Shown here: one piece after another, positions 10,531 to 22,200 of the stretch
Numbering within the stretch: position 1 is the stretch's first letter
Layout: every line of letters starts with the position of its first letter
NCBI RefSeq assembly: GCF_040807025.1
Contig: NC_090953.1
Location: 19,514,997 to 19,578,996, forward strand
Direction: 5' to 3'
Source: Struthio camelus
Taxonomy: Eukaryota > Chordata > Aves > Struthioniformes > Struthionidae
Length of the DNA stretch: 64,000 nt
Program-made: the position numbers and the translations under genes
The notes under the pieces: generated by a model
Seen by the model: only the letters and a program-made list of their open reading frames with translations
Told to the model about the DNA's origin: nothing
The model's database searches: none

Positions 10531-13097
10531 TTCTTGACAGGGCTGCACCATGAGTTTCACTTTTAGGAGGAAGTGCCATTCAAAGGGGCATTTCCTGTAT
10601 CTTACTATAAAGTGATTCAGGTTTTGAAATAATTTTAAGTATGACATTCTGACTTTTTTGTTTTTAAATATTAAAATATATTTTTAAATCTATAAAATAA
10701 TTTAAGTTTGACAAAGTTACCCATTTGCGTTCAAGATAACTTTGGGACCTCTTTGCTTTTTGTAAACACCCACCTCACCATTAAACGATGAGCTGGAAAA
10801 CTCCATGGGGAATCATCTTTAGTAAACATGGTTCTCAAGCTGTGTATCTTTAGGGGACAGGAAAATTACTGTTGTCATTCACAAAAACTTACACTCAACA
10901 ATTAGGTAGGTATATATACATGTTCAAAGAAATAGCACTTCTGCAACATGAAACTGTAGAACCACTCAGCCACTGGGAAAGCCAAAACTAACAATTCCAT
11001 CATCAAGAATAAGGCCCATACAGAGGGCTGGTTACTCTGTACTGCACAATATACATAGAAAGCAACCAGACATACACTCATAGGACTGTAGCCTTTCACT
11101 AAGGATATGCTTTTACTGAGAAGGGCTTTTTTTTTTTTTTTTTTTTTTAAAAAGGAAAATTTTGAAATGAGATGATCAGAATACTTAATGTCTATCTTAG
11201 GACCCACATGTAAGCAGTAAAATCAGGAAGATTTCCAGGCTTGCATGTTTATGCACATTACACTGTGAAAGTATTAGAATTAAAATAAGCAGGCTGTGAA
11301 AGTGTCCAGTTTACTGACTAGAAATTTACATCAATTTAGGTCAGCTTCAAATTTGAAACAAGAGATAAAATAGCCCTAAAAAGAAACTGTTCACGCTTGT
11401 GTTCTGCTTTCAGAGCAAGATCCAAACCTTACGAAGTGGATGCAAAGCAACTTGAAATTAATGTTGTCTGTTGAAGAACATCCTGCATGTTAATCTCTTT
11501 GAAACTGTGATACAGAAGCTAATATAACAAAACTATCTATGTCTTGAGATGAAAATCTCTGAATCATAGACTTAAAATTCCCAGAGACATGGGCAATTTG
11601 CCCTCATCTGACATGAATATCTGCTCTGCTAGTGTCCATATGTGTATCATTAGAGACAGTAGATTAAGTGTTCATTAGTAATAAATTCTGACCATGGAAC
11701 TAGTTCTTGATTTCTATATATCAGTGCCAGGCAATAATCTAGTTGAACGCCACCTTATTTTTCTCATAGTTCTATGTATGATACCAACATTAAAACTAAT
11801 TAAAAACTTATACTTTTAGTAGTAAGACAAAGTTGTGAGCACAATAAAAAAACAAAAATTATGATCTTTAATACATTTGCTTCAATATTAAACTGTTCAG
11901 CTTCTGAATGAATTCATTTGCATACACCAGTTCTTACAGGGAAATAGCAATGATTATCAAACAGATTTTACAAACTTTTATAAACAGTGTATAATTCTGT
12001 TGTCCTGATAAACCTATAAACACTGGTTGATGCATCCAAGAACACCTCTTACAGACACGTTTACAGCTATTATCGGAATCCCCTTTTATATCACTTTTTT
12101 TTTTTTTTTTTAAATAAAGTGAAGTTAGTGCCAGTAAAAGGTGCCGAACCGATAGCTTTAGAAATGAATGCTTCATCCACAAAGGTGACACAGGCATTTA
12201 AAGATTTGCCATACCTCTGCAAGATACCTAAATTTTACCTGTGCAGACAACTGATAGTATGGTTAGAATTGCATCCATGCAACTTCCAAGCTCTACTGAA
12301 AATGACCAGAGTTTCTATTAGTGACAACTGATATTCATCCAGGAAGAACTGGCCTGAACTTATTTCATATTTGTAATTGAACCAGCAATAGCCTTGACTT
12401 ACTGAAGCAGAATCTACATATGCAGCTTAAATGGAGAAAGATCTGGTATCCTATTAGTCATTTGAACAGTTCAGTTTTCAACACGCCTTAGGCAATAAAC
12501 CCTTTGGCCAACAGGCTGAAGTTCTCAGAGAACTACAGTTTTGTATTCTGAGAAATGGACTAAAACTGAAGTTCAAGCTCACTCTAGCAAGGTAAATGAG
12601 TTCTGCTTGTATTAGATATGTGAACAAGAACAAGCATCTCTGCACTTGTGAAGGACTACATTATGTGATTGTTAACATCCAAAAATATAAGGTTTTTACA
12701 ACCACCAAGAAATGCATTTGACCATTTACAGCAAAACAGATCATGCACTTTGTACAGTAATGACAAGTCACTTATGGCCTTATCTACCTGCAAATTAATT
12801 CCTTTTGCAGGTCCACATTACATTGCTGAGAGTCATAAAAATATATATTATCTCTTTCCTTTAACATTTAGGTATATAAATATTTTACTGAAGAACATGC
12901 ATCATTTAGATAAACAATTGCAAGAATTACCTCTAAAAACATAGGGTTCTTTGACATTTAGCAGTATAAAATGATTACATATAACGGTAGCTATTAAAGT
13001 CAAGAGTCAAGACTTAAACCAATACAGCAGTGAACAGTTCATTGTGTGCTAGTTGAAAGAAATTAAGCACCTTTTGTAACAGGTTATGTAATATATG

Positions 13098-13113
13098 CAC
13101 ACACACACACACA
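13098..13113. repeat. (CA)8 microsatellite
   Basis: Eight uninterrupted CA units about 90 nt beyond the BNIP2 stop codon, inside the 3'UTR. Confidence 0.85.
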
Positions 13114-13200
13114 ATTAATGAATGCATTGTAAATGGAGGAAAAAATAGCATAATTCCATCTGCATATTCTTATGTCTTGTTTGGATTCCAAACTTACTGT

Positions 13201-13240
13201 TCATTTTTCTGCTCGTTTCCCATTCAGCTCTTGGTCAATT
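13201..13240 (-). CDS. BNIP2: BNIP2 terminal coding exon
   Basis: This exon encodes [12 protein letters not shown] and the TGA stop. The acceptor is a T-rich tract ending AATCAG. Its first base completes CA|A (Gln) from 17395 or AG|A (Arg) from the cassette exon, so both splice routes stay in frame. The tail is shorter than the human one, which I recall as ending in KQDEPKNEQ. Confidence 0.93.
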
Positions 13241-16200
13241 CTGATTAATAAAAAAGCAGTAAAATTAAAACAATATTAACAACAAATGTTGTTAGTTTCT
13301 TCACTCATATTTTAAGCCAAAATGATTAATCTTAACAGGAGGAAGCTGAAAGCTATTACACAGAAAATGTTTTAGTAAATAAAGATATACTTGTTAAGAT
13401 TTTTATTGAATGCAGTCACAACAAGGTGTTTTAAAAAGCCATCTATTTCCTACCTCCCCCTAGAAATAATTAAGTTTGTTAAAAAAAAATTTAAATAAGC
13501 ACAGCACTGGAAAAGAAGCATTTGAAAAGTGCAAGTGAAATTTGACTGCATAGCAAGGAAAGCAAGTTCTGTGTTGTTATTAATGAATGAATGCAAGCAG
13601 GAATACAAGCGTAAAGTAAGGTAACATGACAACTAATACTGTCAAGCACTACTACTTTGATGAGTTCACATACTGCAGCATAAGCACAGAATTACCTTTA
13701 ATGTTATAGTAATTATAGTAATGAAGCCAAGAAAAACAGAACTAGTTGAATCAAAAGTTTTAAGTGGCTCCTAAACTGCAGTACCTTTTCTAATCATTTC
13801 CAGGACTCCTATAATTACCCAGGAAAAATTCACCATCATACTGCTAAAGGTGTTTTTGTTTGTGTGTGTTTTTTTTTTTATTATTTTTTTTTCACATCAA
13901 CTTTGGAACTAGAAAACAAGATGTTACTTTGCAGAAACCACTGGATTTTTAATAGTCCTGCATGAGATGTACTTTTCATCTTTACATTAAGAACAGCCTA
14001 CGGTCTTAACAATATCTTCTGGAAAATAAGCACTGAATAGAGGTAAATTAATTTTAGAACCAATAGCAGTTTCAGAGCAGGAGAAGGTAAGTTTGTCTTG
14101 TAGCAACCCAATTGTGTGCCCTACTTGCTGTTTCTGAAACTATAACCAACCAGTTTCTCCAAAATGGTAAAAACAATGACTGCTCTTTCTAGGCCAAGAG
14201 CCCCCCCAAAAAAGGGGAGGCAGGTGTTCTCTTTTTTTGCAGAATTACAATGGCTGTATGACCTGAATCTAGTACATAAGGATCCAACAAATTTGGAGCA
14301 GTATCGTCTACAAATCAGTCTTAGTCAAATAACGCTTTACTTGCATAGTATTCAGCTGCAAGTGATCCCTGTCCTCACTGCAGTATCATAGGAAAGCATG
14401 TTTCATATGAATTATAGGACCATTCACAAAAGGGTATTTTAGAAAAGCCAAGGCAAAAAAAAAAAAAAAAAAGCAAGCTACATGTAAGCACAGTTAACAA
14501 TATAATCCACAGAAATATAAATATTCTGGCTTCCATAATAACTCAAATATGCATAGCCAAAGAATCCCCACTGCCATCCTTGACTTATTTAATAACTGAA
14601 CTTAACACATCTTCTTTCTCCTGTTCTAACAAATAATGCCTACCACTGCTGTCAACCCAAATCAGGTCTCACTACCAAGTAGTACTTATGATCTTTCCTC
14701 TTATTTAACAATGTTACATAGGAAGATAAAAATATTTCACTTCTGTGAAATGTAAGTGGTGATATTATTGACAGGGACACTAAAAAGTGTTTGCTCTACT
14801 GAAATTTTTAAAAGTTTTTATATTAGCGTTTGAATGTCTCAGGTCTGCACCCTAAACGCAACGGACATTGCAGTAGAACTGGGCCAAATTATACATGTTG
14901 AAAAATCAAGCAGAACTGCTGCTATTTAATAGGTTCCGAAAACAGTTTCTTGAATTTGACAGCCCTAGAACTTTAGGCGAGAACACTACAAGATTCTCTT
15001 AACTGGAGGAATTCCTAGAGGGTGCCCAATACTCTTCTCATTAGCCTTGTCTACCAGCTTTCAGAAAAAAAAAACACCACTCCTTTTATTTATTCTTTTC
15101 ACCTCTCAGTCTTCCTCTCTGCCAGTTACCTAATTTGCAGACAATAAGTCTCCCTTAATAGTTAAATTAGTGTCAAAACCCTTCAGTATGCTTGTTAGTG
15201 GTAGCGTAAAAAATAAAAAAATGCATATAATAAAAAAAATCATCTATTTCTGGAATAGCTTGAATGGTTAGCAGGCCAGTGAAAATTAACAAAATGAAAA
15301 CCCAATGTTTATTAGCAAGGAATTTAGGCACTGCAAATACAAACAGCACTAAAAGTATTAACTAATTTAGATTGCATTTATGCAAGTCAATAATTTTTTA
15401 AAAAAGTAGTGAACACTAAACAAAAGCAAAATACAAGAGTCAAGATTAGAACTTCCCCCAATGTTGCATTTACTGTTGACAGCTTAGCACCTAAACACCC
15501 AGCTCTTCATTCAGACATCACTTCTTTGTAGAAACAATGAAACATAGTTTAATCAGTTCACACAGAAGCATGACTTTTGCCTGGTTAAGATGTAGTTGAA
15601 AATCCACACATTCCCTTAAAAATGAGCATCTCATGTGATACTAGAGACTATTTACAAATATCTGGCTAAACATCCAGGGTGTTATACTGCATTTACAGGC
15701 AGTATAGCTACTTCCATGCATACAAACTTAAGTCACTAGTGCATGTTTATATTTACAAATGCTTATTCCTTTATGCAAGCCAATCAACTGGGAGTTAGTT
15801 GCAGTGCAAATGGTCTTATCTAGATGCAACCCTAATCAAAACATGAATATACCTTTTCTGTTTCTTTCTAAACTTTTCTTCTTCATACCTTGGTGAGGAA
15901 AAGTTTGATTTCAGTAAATAAAAGATACGAAGGCCAAACTTAACAGAAGTTACAAACTGGTATTACTGTCAATATATTTTGCAGAAACATATTAAGTTTG
16001 AAAGTGATATAACTAAGAAAAGTACATATTGTACTTCCAACCTCTATAAGCCTTCCTCTATAAGCCTTAAACGGAAGCATTGATTTAGTTACCATGTCAT
16101 ATGGCTATATGGATATAAATCCAATACCACTTCTTGTACAGTATCTATCACTGAAATTTAAAGTCAGTATTCATAGGAATAGTCTAAAGCCGGAAATAAT

Positions 16201-19200
16201 TCACAGACTTCTGTGGTGGTTAACTCCATAAGTCAACCAGTTCAGCCTTTACAGAAGAAGTGAAGTTAATCAAAACAAACAGTAGTCTTGCCAGACTTGG
16301 AATTAAAGTCTGGATTTTTGGTAACACATCCTTCAAAAATCCCATTAAAAATGTTTTAAACATAGCACAGAGCTGCTTCAGCTTTGACATGTCTTTTTGC
16401 ACACAGAAAACTACGTTTTCTCCATATTATAAAGAGTTCATTGTTGCAGGTGATACTAGCTGTAATACTAGCTGCAGTATTTACTGCAGTAATTTCCCCC
16501 TACCCCCAACAAGGATGTGTCCTTCTGACCACCAAGTGACACTATCCTTCCTTACAGAGCTCCCAGTCTGCCATCACATTTGTAAATCATTTACTGTGAT
16601 GCATAATCTACAGATTCTCTACATTATACCTCCTAACAGGTGGATCAGCTTTTTTTTTTTTTTTTTTAAATCAGAATTGTTAGTATTTCCACCCCGTTCT
16701 TAAGTTAATTATCTCTACTCTATTACTGCATCCACACATACTATTTAAAAAAGTCATCATCATGCTTGAGGGGCACGTAAAGAGTTGTGCTGACATTAAA
16801 GTAGGTTATACTATATGGCAAAGATCTGGAGTAAAGGAGGAGCAGTGGGGGAAGGGAAGAAAAACAAGCACGTGATGCTGCCCTTTCCTCTTGACAAAGT
16901 AGTTTTAGAATACTGCAGTTAAGGATTCGGCATTCTTCCATTGCAGATCTTCCTTTAAATGAAATCCTGACCTAAGTGATATTTCACTGCTTAACTTACT
17001 CTGCATTTTGTCATGAGAATGGACAATACCTCTAGTAACTTCTGTGCTAACGTGCCCAGAATTTCTAACAAGCCAGTTTAACGTACCAGTGGAAGAACTG
17101 CTGCAGTGAGGCCTCATCTCCATGATTCACATGCTATAATTTGGTAATTACATCAGTCAGTATATATGAATATCTCTATTTATTAGTATGCTGACCATAT
17201 ATGCTGCTACATACAAAACTGTAGGTCAGCAACGCAGTCAAACACACATACTTATCCTGGAGGTAGCAATGATATGAACTAATACAGTCTTTATTAAATA
17301 CAAAGTTTTCTGTTCATAACCAACCACTGAATACATTTTCATACTGGTACTAAAACATGATCAACTTAGTACATGTTTGAATAATAAAACGTACTGTTTT
17401 ATGCACTCTGGGATGCCAACGTATTCCATGGGGATGAGTTCAGCTAGTTCTGCCAACGTAAAGACATACCTAATTTTTTGGCTGAATTTTGAGCTGTGGA
17501 AGAACAAACGCAGGGTACAGTTACAACTTAAAAATTGTTCAGTAATATTATGATAGTTTTTGAAGTTTAAATACCTTCCAGAGTATTACCTAATAAAAGG
17601 TTTAGTGATGGCCAGAAGCGTTCTGATGAACCAAGACGGATGAACTATTATTAATGATTTCAGATTTTTCCTTAACCTGAAGAATTCAGAGAGCAAACAT
17701 AATTACTAGGGGAAAAAAAAGCTAGTGACAAAGGTTTTTCAGCACGCAAAAAAGTACGTTCTTGCTAGCACAACTCTGTCGCATAAATCATTTAGACTTT
17801 GCTTTACTAGGAATTCCCATCAGCCAGAAGAAAAAAGTCATAGTAGTACATTTTATATTTTGACTATACAGTTGTAATGTCAGTTTTTGAACAATGACAA
17901 GGAAATGACATTCTAAAGAGAACGTTTCTTTGAGCTTTTTTACGCAGCTGTAATAAGTACTCAAAAAAGGACCCACTTTATTATCTTCTTTTAGTATTTA
18001 CTTAGCATATTAACGCATGAAGGTTTTAGGGTATTCTACATGGTAACAGTATTTAGCATTCTGACAATCTACTATTTTTGTTTAAAAGTTAGGTAAGTCT
18101 GTAGCATTGTTTCTGCTTTGCCTCAGTTTAGGAAAAGATGCTCAATATACTAAACAATTCACTTAACAAGTAAATCTTAGCTAGCAGGCACCACACACCA
18201 CATTAAGTAGCAGTTTTCCCAAAATACATACTATTGAGATGATGAATATTGTAAGAAAATATTACAGCAGAACTTCTTACCTTCTGTCAATTTGCTGGTA
18301 ACATTTCCTGAGCCAGCCTAAACTTGGCATTTTTCTCCGTGTTGTTGCACCGTTCAAGTAAACTATCATGTAGTTCTCTGCTACTAATAGCTCTAAAGTG
18401 CCAATTACATACCTGCAAAGATAAGTACAGAGAAAACCTCCAAGTGAAGATCAGTGAATATTATAAACATAACTCCTACTACTGCTCAAATATGTTAAAA
18501 AAAAAAAAAAAGTTGTCAGAGTTGAGCATCTAGTCAGCTTTTTTTCCTGGAAGTAAATGTAGTTGCTTTATTATTTCTTACCTTTCCCTTGTCTCAAACT
18601 TAAAAGACTTCATTTAAAGGAAGAGAGAGGTGTAATCTCCCTAATATTAAAATACTGTATCTCATAATGAGAAACTAAGAAGGTATTCAGAGGCTGATGA
18701 CAACTTACTTAAATAGATTGTCCATTAGATATCTGTAGTTAGGCTGGCTGCTTTCTGGCATAAAGCAAACAGCAAACACAACAATAGCATTTAACCCATC
18801 ACCATAATAACCTGAAGAAAAAAAAGAAGAAAAAGCAGCAGTGAATGACAAAGGTGACTGTATCTTGACTGCATTCAGACAAGAAGGTCAACCCTGCTTG
18901 ACAAACTTTTTCAATATTCACCTGAAAGCTTTACAAACATCCATGGTAGGTTCACACAGTTACAAGAAACATTAAGATTTCTTTTTTTGAGTTTGTCCAT
19001 TTGTCTACTCTTAAAGAGTAGAGAGCTGAGATTACAGTAAATCAACTGCTGCACGTATGCTTAGTATCTCAGTATATTTAACAATGTTCCAGAGGGTCAG
19101 CTTTTCTCCCTACCTAAACTTCATATACATGGTTGAGAAGAGTCAGTAAATTGATTCATGCCCCTGTAAATCTAGAAGCACTGCCTTCAGCACTCTCATA

Positions 19201-22200
19201 AAACCACATCTATACTGGTAGCACAGACAGTCACATCTTGTTACGTATATTCAGTTTAACAAACATTCAGAATATTTCGGCAACCCCATCATGTTTTAAA
19301 ATTGCATTTTTTAGTATTTCTGTTTGTTAGGTTTTGTAATTAGAAAGGCACATTAGTAGTGTCACCAGAACACATGTGCATTTCGGAACTTTAGTTTAAC
19401 AGGAAAAAGTTAACTGTATGCCTTAAATACTGCAACACATGAATCATCATTTGTGAGTCTTTATGCCCAAAGTTCTTCCTGTCCCACCTCAACTCAGCTC
19501 AAAGTAGCAGTCCCCCTCAGCACGTCGCTAATTCTTACCACCATGACTGATAACTTTTTTATACGGTTCAATTGCCTTCATGTCCACCCTATGGTCCTGT
19601 TCTCCAATCCTAAACATACGCCAACGTCGACCATCGTCTTTCTCCTCTGCCGCGGTGTATTCCGTAAGTGATCCTTTCCTAATTACATCAGTAGTTTTTG
19701 GTTTTGGAAGATCATCTACCAAAGTTGAAACACGTTCAAGATCCATTATGAATACCATGTATAGTGACACTCAGTTACAACAGAGGTTAACCACTTTGTT
19801 ATCTAATCTAGTTTAATATTCTTCATCCAGTCAAACATATTAGCTGTCTTCGTTCTTTCAGTCATTACAAAATAGGATCTCATGGATGCCAAATACTTCA
19901 TTTTATGAAAATACTCTATGTTAGCATTGATATGCATCAGCTATAACGTTATATTTCAAAGTGCCTGACAAATTTCTGATCGTGTAGGAAGCCTTTTAAT
20001 TGTAGTCTTTCAGAACACAGACCTCAGTGAATTTCACCGAAATAAACAAAGTGGTTAACTCCAATGATTATTATGAAGGTTGCTTGATCAGATTTACACA
20101 AAAGCGTAATTTAAAACATTAACACTATCTTGCAAGCAGACATGCAAACAGATCTATTAGAAATTAAATCTAATTCATGTGTGTGCAATCAATATATATG
20201 AAATTTATGCTGACAGCAATCTGTGAAAGAATTTGCTCCAATTAAATTATGATTCTTGACTTTGTTGCATAGACCTTACCCAAAGCGAGAAAAACCTACT
20301 GCAAGTTAGTTGTCTGTTCCCAAGACAAAGCTGTTAATTGAAACTATCCTTCCAGGAAAATGAAGACAGCAGCATTAAAGGAAGAAGAGACAGAAACCCT
20401 TTTCAGCCACTTTTAAAAACAACGCACAAATATCTGGAACATTTCCTTAGCATCATTGCAGAGTTAACCCTAAACATCAATTCTTCTTCCCTAAAGCAGT
20501 GAAACAACAAAAATCCTTTTACACAGGCAAACCCACAGTCTCTGCTATGAAAACTTCATCTGCAACATCTCCTTAGCTATTAAAAAACATTTGTGTTTTA
20601 AAGAGCATTTTTCTCCCATTATAGGCTCTCTCAGAATGAAAAACAGGTCGTGTTTCATATAGAACAATGTAAAAGAAAACTTGTTCAGCTAGGAATTAAT
20701 TATTTTCATATTTCCAGCATAAAAAACAGTAATTGAGCTTCAAGGCTCACTTATTATTTTAGATGCGCTCTTAAGGCATGAAGTTTACACAAGTTAAAGG
20801 TTCCAACTGTTTGGCCAGGAGAACAGTTCTCGAGTTCTTGACTTTTATATAAGGGCCTTAAAATAGAATTAAACTGCAGGTTTGAAACCTGTGTGGGCTT
20901 TAACACACACAGAACTTGTTATCTCAAATAAAATTTGGTAGCATCTCAAGTTTTCACCTCTAAAGATCAAGAAAGATGAAGGGTCTCTTTATTTCTCAAT
21001 TTTAAGACAGTATGCGTGTAGCACTTCTAGTGCAGGTATGGCTAAATTAGCTTCATATCAAGTCACTATGGAATTCCTTGACACACAACACGGAATCTTT
21101 TGCTGCTTCCAAACAATCCAGAAGGCATGCAAACGTTAAAATTACTGACCTTCGCCCTTTCTCGTTACAACATTACATCAGATGAGGATCAGTATTTTTT
21201 AAAAATAACACTGAATCTTCCTTAACACAAAGTTTTGCAATGTACAGATTTGTGAAGAGTTAAACTACAGTCTACATAACTTTCTATGGGATTCACCTCC
21301 ATTTAAAACTGATCTGTAATACAGGTAAAACATGCATATATTCCCAGTTTGTTTCTTAGAAACACACTGCAGTGGAGGAGGATTTTCCATAACTTAAAGA
21401 GTTTTACAAGTGTTCATGACATTCACTTAAGTTTATTTGGCATTATGGCTATTATGTTTGACTGTTTACTACTCAGTCAAATTTACAGCTCTTTACAAAT
21501 TCATTGTGCCTACTTCCAATTCCCAATCTAATCCTTCCCTTTATATTTTCACTCTTGTAATAATGAGTCTTAGTTATTCCTCACCTGAAAAACTGTGGAC
21601 CTGCACATAAGAAAACAGAAATCTTCTATGGCATCATCAGACAAAAGCAACAAAACACTTACCTTCCCATTCAAATTCATTACTGTTCTCCGAGGGAGTA
21701 TCCAAGTCATCCAAATCAATCTCTCCGCTCTCATCCAAGTCATCAGACAAAACAGATTCCTCACTGTGATCCAAAGTTAAGCTAATATCTGGTGCCATCA
21801 GTTTCTTCCTCACTTTGTTTCCATTAACTTCTGCATTTAAAAAGCAAGTTATTTACTTTCAAAGTTAGAGCAGCTTTAGACAGGCAAATTAACGAGACAG
21901 CAAAGCACGGTGCTTTAACAAAGTGCATCATAAGAAAATGCCCATCACTTAAGTGGTCCATCCTTAGAATAGGAATCAAAGTAAACATGGGGTGAAAAGA
22001 ACAGCACCTTGAGTTCAAAGTTCTCAAGTCCTTAAGTCTTCCCAATTGAATATGCACTATGATCACTGTAGTAGACCACCATATTTCTTACAGCAAGAAA
22101 AACGTGAAGTGCTACCACCAGCTAACTCACCAGAATTTACACTGGCTATATCAGTGCACCACAGGCTGTTATAGATGTGATACTAAATAAATGTTAGAGA

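Larger units (their letters stand above)
8235..13200 (-). other. BNIP2: BNIP2 3'UTR (probable extent)
   Basis: This is AT-rich sequence after the BNIP2 stop codon, with no coding signal on either strand. Minus-strand AATAAA hexamers lie at 10143-10148, 8609-8614 and 8253-8258, so alternative polyadenylation with 3'UTRs of about 3 to 5 kb is plausible. The last one leaves about 0.5 kb to the GTF2A2 island. It contains a (CA)8 repeat at 13098-13113, a long T run near 9174-9191 and an 11-bp perfect inverted repeat at 10500-10530. The distal boundary is inferred. Confidence 0.5.

Noticed and set aside
11123-11149. Long T run, considered a retroposon tail
   Set aside because: No recognisable element body or target-site duplication adjoins it; treated as a plain homopolymer in the 3'UTR.
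16905-17123. Minus-strand frame considered as the BNIP2 C-terminal exon
   Set aside because: Its sequence does not resemble the BNIP-2 tail. The exon at 13201-13240 encodes [12 protein letters not shown] and fits in phase.
18960-19400. Search for small RNA genes (tRNA, snoRNA, microRNA) in this and other BNIP2 introns
   Set aside because: No tRNA boxes, box C/D or H/ACA layout, or strong long hairpin could be identified by eye.
19453-19816. Plus-strand frames of 72-78 aa
   Set aside because: They are antisense shadows of the BNIP2 exon at 19539-19715.
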